Assembly (NCBI GenBank): GCA_022795445.1
Contig: JAAWGR010000015.1
Location: 1 to 54,920 of the forward strand
Direction of reading: 5' to 3'
Source: Oscillibacter sp.
GTDB lineage: Bacteria; Bacillota; Clostridia; Oscillospirales; Oscillospiraceae
DNA: 54,920 bases
The notes beneath the pieces were generated by a model. It did no database searches. It worked only from the letters and a program-made list of their open reading frames with translations, and was not told where the DNA came from. The position numbers and the translations under genes are program-made. Below are positions 1 to 7,884 of this stretch, piece after piece. Positions within the stretch are counted from its first letter, which is position 1. Every line of letters begins with the position of its first letter.

Positions 1-120
1 CGTTGCCTTTGTGGTGATAAGGAACTAAAATAATCATTGTCAGCTGACATACTGTAGTGCAAGGAACCAGAGATATTGCAGCATCAGAGGGATATTTTCT
101 GCAATGAAGAAAATTCACGC

Positions 121-150
121 TTGACAGGAGGTTGACACGCAGTATATAAT
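121..150 (+). promoter_or_regulatory. Promoter of the corrinoid uptake operon
   Basis: A TTGACA hexamer at 121-126 and a perfect TATAAT at 145-150 are separated by 18 bases. This is a strong sigma-A type promoter just upstream of the cobalamin riboswitch. A second TTGACA at 132-137 is too close to the -10 to be used with it. Confidence 0.8.
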
Positions 151-169
151 AGTCCCGAGTTTAATACCC

Positions 170-345
170 GTATCCAGTGCTCCTGCGCCGTATGGCGGGG
201 GGAGATAATAGGGAATCAGGTGCAAAACCTGAGCGATCCGGTCACTGTGAGCGAAGAGTCCGCCGCAAATGCCATTGCGAAAGCGAGAAGGCGCGGCGGG
301 TGGAGACGCGCGAGCCAGGAAACCTGCTGGATGTGGTGTGGATGG
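170..345 (+). promoter_or_regulatory. Cobalamin (B12) riboswitch
   Basis: The leader contains the conserved B12 box AGCCAGGAAACCTGCT at 313-328. Upstream are the GGTGCAAAACC segment near 222-232 and the CGGTCACTGTGA core near 239-250, which are hallmarks of the adenosylcobalamin aptamer family. It lies between a strong promoter and a corrinoid ABC importer, so ligand binding should lower importer expression. The outer P1 stem is not resolved, so the ends are approximate. Confidence 0.9.
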
Positions 346-427
346 GTATCTTCCGCAGAAAGGGGCCTGTCCGGCGCGCAGCCTTGCCAGGTTTCTGGCG
401 GAGGCTCTGTTTTGGCGTGTCTGGGTA

Positions 428-460
428 GGGCTTGCTCTCTTTTGAGGGCAGGTCCTTTTT
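428..460 (+). terminator. Riboswitch expression-platform terminator
   Basis: Bases 428-439 pair with 444-455 (12 pairs, some G-U wobbles) around a T-rich loop, followed directly by TTTTT at 456-460. This is a rho-independent terminator placed between the B12 aptamer and the ribosome binding site of the first gene. The switch therefore probably works by transcription termination rather than by hiding the ribosome site. Confidence 0.75.
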
Positions 461-504
461 GCGGGTGATATAAAAAATATCATCTGACAAAGGAGAACAC
501 AGAC

Positions 505-1557
505 ATGAAAAGAACGTTTTCTCTGCTGCTGGCTTTGGTTATGGTCCTGAGTCTGGCAGCCTGCGGTGGCAAGGATGCCCCCGCAGATGATGCAAACACA
601 CCCGATACACCTGCTGAGAACAACCAGCCCGATGAGCCTGACAACGAGCCTGCCCAACCGGAAGACAGTTACTATCCTATCACGATCACCACGTATGACT
701 ACGAGGGCAATGAAATCGAGACCACCTATGAAAAGGCGCCCGAGAAAGTCCTGTGCGTCTACCAGGGCACCATCGAAACCATGATCGCCCTGGGCCTGGA
801 GGACCATGTGACGGCCAGCTACGGCCTGGACAACCCTGTCAAAGAGGAGTGGGAGGCCGGCCTTGCAAAGATGAACTACAACGAGGACGTCTTCGCTCCT
901 GACAAGGAGACGGTCCTCATGATGGAGCCGGACCTGATCTTCTCCTGGGGCTCCCTGTTCAGCGATAAGAACCTGGGCGATCAGCCGGAGTGGATTTCCA
1001 ATGGGACCAATACATATATCAGTACCAACACCCGCCGGGGCGGCCATTCCCGCACCTTGGAGAACGAATACACCGACCTTATCAACATCGGCAAAATCTT
1101 CAACGTAGAGGACAAGGCACAGGCCATTGTAGACGAGATGAAGGATGAGATTTCCAATGTCCTGGAGCAGACCAAGGACCAGGATGCGCCCCGGGTGGCT
1201 ATCATTGAGTTCCTGGGCGAGGATATCAGCAACTATGGCGCGTCCCAGCTGGGCGGTGACATGGTTGAGCAGTTGGGTGGCGTTCTGGTTGAGCCGGAGG
1301 CCAGCTCCATTGGCAAGGAGGATCTGCTGGGCCTTGACCCGGATGTGATCTTCGTTGTCTATATGGCCCGCACCGAGGATGTGGAGGAAGAGATGCGCTC
1401 CAACGTGGTGGACGATCCCGCGTTCGCGGAACTGAGCGCGGTCAAGAACGGCCGGGTCTGCACTATCATGCTGGGCGACATGTACGCCAGCACCGTCCGC
1501 TCCATCGACGGCATCCGTACCTTTGCCGCCGGGATGTATCCGGAACTGTACCAGTAA
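505..1557 (+). CDS. btuF: Corrinoid/iron-complex ABC transporter substrate-binding lipoprotein
   Basis: This 350-residue protein captures the transported ligand outside the cell and hands it to the permease encoded next. It starts with a lipoprotein signal ending in LSLAAC, with lipidated Cys20, followed by an acidic, Pro/Asn-rich linker to about residue 55. The rest fits the periplasmic-binding fold of the BtuF/FhuD/FepB family (PF01497), including the segment around 'APEKVLCVYQGTIETMIALG'. The ATG at 505 follows AAAGGAG. It is the first gene behind a cobalamin riboswitch, which argues for a corrinoid ligand over heme or a siderophore. The family alone does not separate these ligands, so the symbol is context-based. 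Confidence 0.85.
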   Translation: MKRTFSLLLALVMVLSLAACGGKDAPADDANTPDTPAENNQPDEPDNEPAQPEDSYYPITITTYDYEGNEIETTYEKAPEKVLCVYQGTIETMIALGLEDHVTASYGLDNPVKEEWEAGLAKMNYNEDVFAPDKETVLMMEPDLIFSWGSLFSDKNLGDQPEWISNGTNTYISTNTRRGGHSRTLENEYTDLINIGKIFNVEDKAQAIVDEMKDEISNVLEQTKDQDAPRVAIIEFLGEDISNYGASQLGGDMVEQLGGVLVEPEASSIGKEDLLGLDPDVIFVVYMARTEDVEEEMRSNVVDDPAFAELSAVKNGRVCTIMLGDMYASTVRSIDGIRTFAAGMYPELYQ

Positions 1558-1560
1558 ATC

Positions 1561-2631
1561 ATGCGGAATGGTAAGGCGGGCCTGCTGCGAAGCACCCCGG
1601 CGTGGCTGGCAGCTCTGGTCCTGCTGCTGGCGGCTTTGGCGCTGTCCCTGTTGGTGGCGGTGACGATTGGCAGTACAGACATCCCTATATCGGATGTGTA
1701 CCATGTCATCTTCTACAAGCTTTTCGGCTCGGGAGACCCCGCCTGGGGAGAGGGCAACCTGTTCCGGGCGGTGTGGTATCTCCGCCTGCCCCGGCTAATC
1801 CTGGCAGCAGGCATCGGTGTGAGCCTCTCCACCTGCGGCGTGGTTATGCAGGCAATCGTGAAGAACCCGCTGGCGGACCCATACATTCTGGGAATCTCCT
1901 CCGGCGCGTCCCTGGGTGCCACTCTGGCTGTCCTGATGGGTGTGGGGGCCGTGTTCGGCGGCAATTCCATCGGCATTATGGCTTTCCTGGGCGCGTTCGG
2001 CGTGTCGCTCCTGGTGGTGGGGCTGGCGAATGTTGGCAGCCGGGCCAATTCCGTGAAGCTGCTGCTGGCAGGCATGGCGGTCAGTAGCGTGTGCAGCGCT
2101 TTCTCCAATTTCATTGTCTACATCGCCCATGACCGGGAGGGGATGCAGACGGTGACCTACTGGATGATGGGGTCCCTGGCGGGAGCTACCTGGGAACGGG
2201 ACGCTGCGGTGCTGCTGGTGGCAGTTCTGGGCGCGGGATTCTTCTGGACGCAGTACCGGAATCTGAACCTGATGCTGCTGGGGGATGAGAATGCCATCAC
2301 ACTGGGGACGGACCTTCACCGCTGGCGGCAGCTGTACCTGCTGGTGTCGGCGGCTATGGTGGGCTTCGCGGTCTACTCCGCCGGGATGATCGGCTTTGTG
2401 GGGCTGGTGGTGCCCCATGTGGTGCGGATGATTTTCGGCACAGACCACAAGAAGCTGATTCCCCTGTGCGCCCTGGCGGGAGCGGTGTTCCTGGTGTGGG
2501 CGGACGTGGCCTGCCGGGTACTCATCAAGGGTACGGAGCTGCCTATTGGCATCCTGACCTCCATGATCGGCGCGCCCTGCTTCATCTATCTGATGGCGAG
2601 AAAGAAGTACGGCTTCGGGGGTGGGGATTGA
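1561..2631 (+). CDS. btuC: FecCD-family corrinoid ABC transporter permease
   Basis: This 356-residue inner-membrane permease belongs to the FecCD/BtuC family and would form the homodimeric channel of the importer. About ten hydrophobic helices run through the sequence. The family motif GLVVPHVVRM lies near residues 280-289, where the cytoplasmic coupling region meets the ATPase. It begins three bases after the binding-protein stop, and its TGA overlaps the ATG of the ATPase gene (ATGA), so translation is coupled. Riboswitch control upstream supports corrinoid transport. Confidence 0.9.
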   Translation: MRNGKAGLLRSTPAWLAALVLLLAALALSLLVAVTIGSTDIPISDVYHVIFYKLFGSGDPAWGEGNLFRAVWYLRLPRLILAAGIGVSLSTCGVVMQAIVKNPLADPYILGISSGASLGATLAVLMGVGAVFGGNSIGIMAFLGAFGVSLLVVGLANVGSRANSVKLLLAGMAVSSVCSAFSNFIVYIAHDREGMQTVTYWMMGSLAGATWERDAAVLLVAVLGAGFFWTQYRNLNLMLLGDENAITLGTDLHRWRQLYLLVSAAMVGFAVYSAGMIGFVGLVVPHVVRMIFGTDHKKLIPLCALAGAVFLVWADVACRVLIKGTELPIGILTSMIGAPCFIYLMARKKYGFGGGD

Positions 2632-3416
2632 TGAAAATTGAAGCAAAGGCCGTAGAAGCTCTTCTCAGCGGAAACCACATCCTCAAGGGGATCGATCTGG
2701 ACATCGGTGACCGGGAACTGGTGGGAGTCATCGGTCCCAACGGCAGCGGTAAATCCACCCTGCTCAAATGTATCTACCGGGTGCTGAAGCCTACGGGCGG
2801 CGCTGTTTATCTGGATGGCAGGCCCCTGGACAGCTACCCATACCGGGAATCCGCCCTGCGTGTAGCTGTGGTGGCCCAGCATAACTACTACAACTTTGAT
2901 TTCTCCGTCCGGGATGTCGTCTTGATGGGCCGTGCGCCCCACAAGCGGGCCCTGGAGCGGGACAACGCGGAGGACTTCCGGATCGTGGCGGAATCTCTGG
3001 AAACGGTGGGGATGACCGCGTTCGCGGACCGGTCCTTTTCCACCCTTTCCGGCGGAGAGCAGCAGCGGGTGATCCTGGCCCGCGCCTTGGCGCAGCGGAC
3101 GCCATGCCTGATTTTGGACGAACCTACCAACCATCTGGATATCAAGTACCAGCTTCAGCTGATGGACCTGGTGCGGGGCCTGGACCGGACGGTCATTGCC
3201 GCCGTCCACGACCTGAATATCGCCGCCATGTACTGTGACCGGCTGTATGCTGTGAAGGACGGCAGGATCGTGGGCCAGGGCGCACCGGAGAAGCTGCTGA
3301 CGCCGGATTTCATCCGGGAAGTCTATGAGGTGGATGCTCAGGTCATGACGGACGGGGATAGCGCGCTGCACATCCTGTTCCATCCCGGCAAGGGGAGAAA
3401 GGAGAACGCTGTATGA
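2631..3416 (+). CDS. btuD: Corrinoid ABC transporter ATP-binding protein
   Basis: This 261-residue ATPase powers the FecCD-type importer. Walker A is GPNGSGKST at residues 35-43, the signature LSGGEQQR is near residue 138, and the Walker B with D-loop LILDEPTNHLD follows at about 160. The H-loop His is in AAVHDLN. The chosen start is the ATG that overlaps the btuC stop. An in-frame upstream extension exists but lies inside btuC. The gene overlaps the next one by four bases, giving a tightly coupled btuF-C-D operon. Confidence 0.92.
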   Translation: MKIEAKAVEALLSGNHILKGIDLDIGDRELVGVIGPNGSGKSTLLKCIYRVLKPTGGAVYLDGRPLDSYPYRESALRVAVVAQHNYYNFDFSVRDVVLMGRAPHKRALERDNAEDFRIVAESLETVGMTAFADRSFSTLSGGEQQRVILARALAQRTPCLILDEPTNHLDIKYQLQLMDLVRGLDRTVIAAVHDLNIAAMYCDRLYAVKDGRIVGQGAPEKLLTPDFIREVYEVDAQVMTDGDSALHILFHPGKGRKENAV

Positions 3417-3754
3417 AGAAGATCGCGATCCTGACCTGTCTGGATGCCTGCCAGGTCTGCACCGGGGCGGGCTGCCTGAACGCCTGGAACAGCAAGTCCA
3501 GGCACTTCGCCGCTTATGCCGGGGAGGAGGCATCCCTGGAATCCTTTTTCCACTGCAATGGCTGTGGAAAGGACCCGGAGACAGATGGGGGAATGATCGA
3601 GAAACTGGACCGGCTGCAAAGCACCGGCGTGGAAACCGTCCATATCGGCGTCTGCGCGATGAAGCGGGAGACGAAAGCTTTGTGTTCCACTATTGTCAAA
3701 ATACAGGATATGCTCCATAGCAGAGGTATTCGAACAATACAAGGGACCCACTGA
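3413..3754 (+). CDS. CGGC-domain putative metal-binding protein
   Basis: This small cytoplasmic protein of 113 residues has paired cysteines in the N-terminal 'CLDACQVCTGAGC' and the central 'HCNGCGKD', and a late 'GVCAMKRET'. These resemble the CGGC domain (PF08821) of predicted metal-binding proteins, whose biochemical role is unproven. It overlaps btuD by four bases and precedes a cobaltochelatase fragment. That position suggests a role in cobalt handling or corrinoid metabolism, which is an inference from context only. Confidence 0.75.
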   Translation: MKKIAILTCLDACQVCTGAGCLNAWNSKSRHFAAYAGEEASLESFFHCNGCGKDPETDGGMIEKLDRLQSTGVETVHIGVCAMKRETKALCSTIVKIQDMLHSRGIRTIQGTH

Positions 3755-3770
3755 TAGGGGAGGAAATATC

Positions 3771-3990
3771 ATGAATGAGCAAGCAGTAGTCATTACCAGC
3801 TTTGGCACCAGCGTTCCGGAAGCGCAGATCAGCATTACATTGGTGGAGGAGGCTCTGACCGCTGTTGCAAAGGACTGGACCTGCGTCCGGGTTTTCACCA
3901 GCCCCATGATCCGGCGCATCCTAAGAGAACGCGGTGTGGACATTCCAAGTCTGACGGAAGCGCTGGAGCGGCTGCTGGCGGCTGGCAATG
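3771..3990 (+). pseudogene. cbiK: Truncated anaerobic cobaltochelatase (sirohydrochlorin cobaltochelatase)
   Basis: The ATG at 3771 follows AGGGGAGG. Its first 72 or so codons match the N-terminal third of CbiK, with the phosphate-gripping VVITSFGTS start and 'VFTSPMIRRIL'. CbiK inserts Co2+ into sirohydrochlorin in anaerobic B12 synthesis and is normally about 260 residues. Homology stops after 'ERLLAAG' (about 3986). The open frame then runs through unrelated sequence to a TAG at 4134-4136 inside the element's oriT. The missing two thirds, including the metal-binding histidines, are nowhere in the window, so the gene is broken by the element at its 3' side. It was probably part of the riboswitch operon. 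Confidence 0.8.
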
Positions 3991-4012
3991 CTTTTCTAAC
4001 TTTGCAAATAAT

Positions 4013-4074
4013 ATTTTCGGGGCGAGGTATCCAGGCTGCGCTCTGGCAGCATGGGTACCCAACGCCCCGAAAAT
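4013..4074. repeat. Long inverted repeat at the left end of the element
   Basis: ATTTTCGGGGCG at 4013-4024 is the exact reverse complement of CGCCCCGAAAAT at 4063-4074. An inner GCTGC/GCAGC pair (4035-4039 and 4046-4050) extends the structure. It lies just after the point where cbiK homology ends. It could be a recombinase-binding end, an outward terminator or a cruciform; I cannot choose between them. Confidence 0.7.
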
Positions 4075-4111
4075 GGAGGGGGAATCCAAGGGGGGAGACA
4101 TCCCCTCTTGG

Positions 4112-4147
4112 CACACGACTTTCGGAGAAAGTCTAGTGTGTTATACC
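4112..4147 (+). other. oriT: Origin of transfer (oriT), MobV/pMV158 type
   Basis: A hairpin GACTTTC (4117-4123) / GAAAGTC (4127-4133) with a GGA loop is followed by TAGTGTG then TTATACC. The pMV158-family nick site has the same layout: an ACTTTAT-like hairpin, then TAGTGTG, then the nick, then TTATAC. By analogy the nick would fall between 4140 and 4141. CACAC at 4112-4116 also pairs with GTGTG at 4136-4140. A MobV relaxase is encoded in the same element, which supports the call. Confidence 0.85.
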
Positions 4148-4280
4148 TTTTGTCCCGGCTGGTGCGGGAAAGGGGCGGCGCGGTCTGGCGCAGTCACTTT
4201 CACGCACCAGAAAATCAGGCGGCGGGATGGAGCGGCAGCAATCATCCCACTGCCTGATTTTGGGAGGGGCAAAAGGTATA
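4142..4280. repeat. Nested inverted repeats downstream of oriT
   Basis: TATACCTTTTG at 4142-4152, next to the nick, is the reverse complement of CAAAAGGTATA at 4270-4280. Inside this pair, AAAATCAGGC (4211-4220) matches GCCTGATTTT (4252-4261), and GGGATG (4224-4229) matches CATCCC (4243-4248). The single strand downstream of the nick could fold into a large stem. Such structure could mark transfer termination or lagging-strand priming, which is an inference. Confidence 0.65.
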
Positions 4281-4307
4281 TACAGCCTCCGTCCCGCCGC
4301 AGCGGAA

Positions 4308-4904
4308 TCAATGCGGCAGCTTGCTCCGCAGGTTGTCCAGCGCAGCCCGCTCCGTTTTCTTCGCCCGTTTCTCTGTCAGATGGAAATGCGCTGCCGTTTC
4401 CAAGACAGGATGCTCGTCTCCGTCAACGAAGCCATAACGGTAGAGCAGGTATGTCCGTTCTCTGGCGGTGATTTGCCGTAGGCCCATCCGCACGTCCTCT
4501 ATCGTCTCAATTCGGATTACAATTTGTTCCGGTGTTTCGCTATAAGGGTCTGCGATAAACTGAATCAGTTCAGTTCTCTCTTCATCGCCAACAATATCGT
4601 TCAGACTTCCAATTTCCACGGGTGCGGCAAAAATATTTACGGCCTCCCACATGAACTTCCTGACCCAATATCCAGCATATGTATGGAATATAGTTCCCTT
4701 GTCCGGCTTGTACCGTGGAATGGCTTCCAGCAATCCAAAGCATCCCTCCTGGACCAGATCATCCTCGCTCACCCGGTCATCCTGATACTGGGAGGAAATG
4801 CCTTTTGCAATTTTTCGGATAAAGTCTTGACTATTTATCAGCAGCATATCCCGCGCCATCATGTCGCCCGCCTGGGCCAGTGTGCAGAGCTGTTCATTGG
4901 TCAT
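4308..4904 (-). CDS. Sigma-70 family RNA polymerase sigma factor of the mobile element
   Basis: This protein of about 198 residues recruits RNA polymerase to alternative promoters. Sigma region 2 is seen in 'EDDLVQEGCFGLLEAIPRYKPDKGT' and the adjoining aromatic-rich 'FHTYAGYWVRKFMW'. A C-terminal helical part near 'ITARERTYLLYRYG' corresponds to region 4. The ATG at 4904 overlaps the end of the XRE gene (ATGACCAATGA), suggesting translational coupling. A TTG at 4934 is another possible start, but it has no good ribosome site. Carried by a mobile element beside a regulator, it probably drives element genes. Confidence 0.75.
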   Translation of the reverse strand: MTNEQLCTLAQAGDMMARDMLLINSQDFIRKIAKGISSQYQDDRVSEDDLVQEGCFGLLEAIPRYKPDKGTIFHTYAGYWVRKFMWEAVNIFAAPVEIGSLNDIVGDEERTELIQFIADPYSETPEQIVIRIETIEDVRMGLRQITARERTYLLYRYGFVDGDEHPVLETAAHFHLTEKRAKKTERAALDNLRSKLPH

Positions 4905-5727
4905 GCGTATCATTCGCCATTGGTAGGTTTTCAAAGAGTGCCGTCACCCCGTCCCGGAACTCCTCCAACTTCTCTGGGTCAAGTTCCGCATTGTCCACCG
5001 TATGCAAAATTGCATCGGTAATCTGTTCCGGCGTGACGGACGGCGATAAAGCGTCCTGGCCTTTGGTCAGCTCTGCCATCAGCTTATTTATGATTTTCTT
5101 CGTCGCCGCTTTCGCCGGTTCCAGATTTGAACCTGCCGCTTGTTTCATTTCCCGCACAATTGCCATAAAAGTGTTCTGGATTTTTGTCAACTCCGTCTGG
5201 CGAACCGGCACTTTCGCCAAGCTGACAGCATGGGCCGCATCTCTTGCCGCCTCGCTCTGCTCCGGGTCGTTCTGCCCGATGCCCAAAAGAATGCTGCTCA
5301 TAATGCTGAGATATTGATTCTGCACAGCTGCTCCAGCGGCAAAGGTATCGTCAAGATAATGTTCGATCATGGCGGTCAGTGTGGCAAAACGGGGATGCTC
5401 CAGCAGGCGGTTGACCACATCGGCATTGACCTTTCGTGTATAAAGGTTCCGCGCCGCCTGAGCGGAGAGGCCCAGCTCGGCAATATCGTAATTCTTCCTG
5501 TCTGGGATGCTGGTCAGGCCAAGCAGAAAGTCGGTGGATACATGGAACTCCCGCGCAAGGGCGGTCAGCACATCGTCGCCGATTTTCTGTGTCTGGCCTT
5601 TTTCCATACGTCCCAGGGTAGTGGCGTTGACGCCAATCTTCACCGCTAGTTCTTCTATCGTCAATCCCGCGCCTTCCCGCAGTTCAGTGATCCGTTCTCC
5701 GGTTGTGCCGGGGAGATATTCAGCCAT
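4894..5727 (-). CDS. XRE-family helix-turn-helix regulator of the mobile element
   Basis: This protein of 277 residues has an N-terminal XRE/Cro-type HTH, 'ITELREGAGLTIEELAVKIG' followed by 'NATTLGRMEKGQTQKIG', at about residues 11-50. A long C-terminal region of unknown fold, mostly helical, makes up the rest. The ATG at 5727 is preceded by AGGAGG at good spacing; an in-frame upstream extension lacks such a site. It is divergent from the primase gene and just upstream of the sigma factor. It is likely the decision switch of the element, with the C-terminal part sensing a signal or partner. Confidence 0.8.
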   Translation of the reverse strand: MAEYLPGTTGERITELREGAGLTIEELAVKIGVNATTLGRMEKGQTQKIGDDVLTALAREFHVSTDFLLGLTSIPDRKNYDIAELGLSAQAARNLYTRKVNADVVNRLLEHPRFATLTAMIEHYLDDTFAAGAAVQNQYLSIMSSILLGIGQNDPEQSEAARDAAHAVSLAKVPVRQTELTKIQNTFMAIVREMKQAAGSNLEPAKAATKKIINKLMAELTKGQDALSPSVTPEQITDAILHTVDNAELDPEKLEEFRDGVTALFENLPMANDTHDQ

Positions 5728-5798
5728 AGGCGTGTCCTCCTGTCGTTTTTGCCATTTTACTACGGAATTCTGTGGAAAGAAAGCGAATCCTGTCGATT

Positions 5799-5855
5799 CA
5801 AAGCGGTCCGGCAGCCTGCATTTTTGCAGGTTTTCCGGGCCGCTTTTGTTTTTTT
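5799..5855 (+). terminator. Hairpin with T-run in the XRE-primase divergent region
   Basis: AAAGCGGTCCGG at 5799-5810 pairs with CCGGGCCGCTTT at 5836-5847, with an inner CTGCA/TGCAG stem, and is followed by a T-rich run. It reads as a rho-independent terminator toward the primase gene, yet no rightward gene ends here. It may attenuate primase transcription or stop an antisense transcript. The rest of 5728-5950 holds no gene. Confidence 0.6.
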
Positions 5856-5950
5856 CTGCAAATATGCCGGATTTGAGGTCTATAGCCAAATTTTCCGTAT
5901 ATTAAGGCAGGCAAATCAAACAGCCAAAAAATTTGAAGGAGGAATCTGTT

Positions 5951-7291
5951 TTGAACGATTACGATGTTATGACCCGCGCCGCCCGCTACCCGCCGGATGA
6001 GGAGGAAGATTACCCCATCTGGTACGATGGCAAGAAGATCAACGAGGTCCTGTTCTGCGAAGAATTTTTGCAGGACCATCCCATGCTCTGTGTCCGCGAT
6101 GTCTTTTTCACCACCGAGGGCCGGGTGACGGATGAGTCGATGCTGAAAAAGGAAATCCTGGACCGCATCAAGCCCTATGTCACCTCCGGCGTGGCGAAGC
6201 GGGCCGCGAATCTGCTGGACGCTCTGCGGGTGGAGTGCTGGTCCCCGCCCCTGCCAGTCTACCAGAACAGGATACACGTTGCCAACGGTACGTTGTTCCT
6301 GAACGGCAGATTTGCGGAGGAAAAGGAGTTCTGCGTCAACCGCCTGCCAGTCTACTACATCCCGGACACGCCCCGGCCCGTACAATGGCTGACGTTTTTG
6401 GATGACCTGCTGGAGCCGGACGACATTTTGACACTCCAGGAGTACCTGGGCTACTGTCTCATCCCCTCCACCAAGGGACAGAAGATGCTCATTATCACTG
6501 GTAAGGGCGGCGAGGGCAAATCCAGAATCGGTTTGGTCATGCGCTCCCTGCTGGGCCGGAACATGAACACTAGCAGCATCGCCAAGGTGGAGACCAATCC
6601 CTTTGCCCGTGCCGATCTGGAGCATCAGCTTCTGCTGGTGGACGATGACATGAAGTTGGAGGCCCTGCCGCAGACCAACAACATCAAGTCCATCGTCACC
6701 GCCGAGCTGCCCATGGACTTGGAGAAGAAGGGGAAACAGAGTTATCAGGGGCAGTTGTACGTCAGGTTTTTGGGTCTGGGCAACGGTACGTTAAACTCGC
6801 TCTATGACCGGAGCGTGGGCTTTTTCCGGCGGCAGATCATCCTGACCGCCAAGGAGCGGCCAGAAGGGCGGGTGGATGATCCGTTCATCGCAGAGAAGAT
6901 GTGCGCTGAGGCGGAGGGAATCTTTCTATGGGCGCTGGAGGGCCTGCGGCGGCTGATCGCCAACGACTACCGCTTCACCATCAGCGAACAAGCCCAAGAG
7001 AACATGAGGGCGGCGGTTGCGGACAGCAACAACGCCATCGAGTTTATGCAGTCCTCCGGATACATCATCTTTGAGCCAAACGCCGCCGCCAGCTCCAGGG
7101 ACTTGTATGCCGCCTATAAACTGTGGTGTGAGGATAACGCCTACAATGCGTTGTCCATGAAAAGTTTCTGCAACTTCCTTGGTCAGAACGCCGGGACCTA
7201 TCGCATTGAGCCGACCAACAACATCTATATCGGCAATGGGAAACGGTCCAGGGGCTTCACTGGATTGAAGGTGGTAACGAAGCAGTTTTGA
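5951..7291 (+). CDS. Phage/plasmid P4-type primase-helicase
   Basis: This protein of 446 residues has the superfamily 3 helicase core of P4/D5-type replication proteins. Walker A is GKGGEGKS near residue 184, Walker B is LLLVDDD near 226, and a following 'RRQIILTA' fits the SF3 C motif/arginine region. The N-terminal 150 residues resemble the D5_N segment before the helicase, and the primase active-site motifs are not obvious. I chose the rare TTG start at 5951 because AGGAGG (5937-5942) lies eight bases upstream; an earlier TTG overlaps that site. It would unwind and replicate the excised or transferred element. Iteron-like repeats follow its stop. Confidence 0.8.
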   Translation: MNDYDVMTRAARYPPDEEEDYPIWYDGKKINEVLFCEEFLQDHPMLCVRDVFFTTEGRVTDESMLKKEILDRIKPYVTSGVAKRAANLLDALRVECWSPPLPVYQNRIHVANGTLFLNGRFAEEKEFCVNRLPVYYIPDTPRPVQWLTFLDDLLEPDDILTLQEYLGYCLIPSTKGQKMLIITGKGGEGKSRIGLVMRSLLGRNMNTSSIAKVETNPFARADLEHQLLLVDDDMKLEALPQTNNIKSIVTAELPMDLEKKGKQSYQGQLYVRFLGLGNGTLNSLYDRSVGFFRRQIILTAKERPEGRVDDPFIAEKMCAEAEGIFLWALEGLRRLIANDYRFTISEQAQENMRAAVADSNNAIEFMQSSGYIIFEPNAAASSRDLYAAYKLWCEDNAYNALSMKSFCNFLGQNAGTYRIEPTNNIYIGNGKRSRGFTGLKVVTKQF

Positions 7292-7668
7292 AAATGTGCG
7301 GTGACCTGAAATCTTCCGTACAGTTCGTACATGAGTACAGTCCATCGTGAACGACAAATTTTCGGTCACGTTGTACGCTTGTACGCACTGTACGCTTCTT
7401 TTGCGGTCAGCGGCATTTCTTTTCCCGGCTGGATGAAATCAAGATTCCCGGCTTATTTTCAATGGTTGTGAAAACAGCGAAATTATTCATCTTTGATAGC
7501 ATAAAGTTCACGATTCAGCGCACCGCTGGACAGTGATACTGGTTCGTCGGTTCGTGGGTCCTTTCGCTGTTTTGCAAAATTCTCCGTAAATCCGTAAAGT
7601 GCCATAGGCCCGTTTGTGACCTGGGCATCATTAAAACAATTCAAATCAACACAGGGAGGTATTTCAGT
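7292..7668. other. Non-coding region with iteron-like repeats, candidate replication origin
   Basis: This 377-base gap follows the primase gene and holds no gene. GTACGC occurs three times at 7373, 7381 and 7390 with 8-9 base spacing. Further GTACAGT and GTACATG words cluster at 7318-7340. GTGACC (7301-7306) is inverted as GGTCAC (7364-7369) around the cluster, and a CCGTAAAT/CCGTAAAG pair lies near 7583-7597. Short spaced repeats next to a helicase gene are what an origin usually looks like, but function is inferred. Confidence 0.5.
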
Positions 7669-7884
7669 ATGAACATCAGAAATGAGATCAAGGCACAGAT
7701 CGTCCGAGCCGGTATGACCATGCAGGAGGTGGTGGACCAGCTTTCCATAGACTACGGCTGGAGCGAGAGCGTATCTAATCTCTCCGGCAAGTTGCAGCGA
7801 GAGTCCATCCGGTATAAGGAGGTCCTGGAGCTGGCTGCTGTGCTGGGCTACGACATCGTATGGCAGAAACGGGGTGAGCAGTAA
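7669..7884 (+). CDS. Small helix-turn-helix protein of the mobile element
   Basis: A 71-residue protein that matches a family of short DNA-binding-like proteins placed just before MobV relaxase genes in Clostridia elements. The predicted HTH spans 'TMQEVVDQLSIDYGWSESVSN' (residues 17-37), and it ends in the characteristic 'AAVLGYDIVWQKR'. GGGAGG lies at good spacing before the ATG. Its stop overlaps the relaxase start by one base, so the two proteins are probably made together. A relaxosome accessory or regulatory role is an inference. Confidence 0.75.
   Translation: MNIRNEIKAQIVRAGMTMQEVVDQLSIDYGWSESVSNLSGKLQRESIRYKEVLELAAVLGYDIVWQKRGEQ

Noticed and set aside
115..1704. Long open frame on the minus strand opposite btuF (529 codons)
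   Set aside because: It runs antisense through the riboswitch and btuF, has low-complexity composition and no recognizable domain or ribosome site. It is a shadow of a GC-rich coding region.
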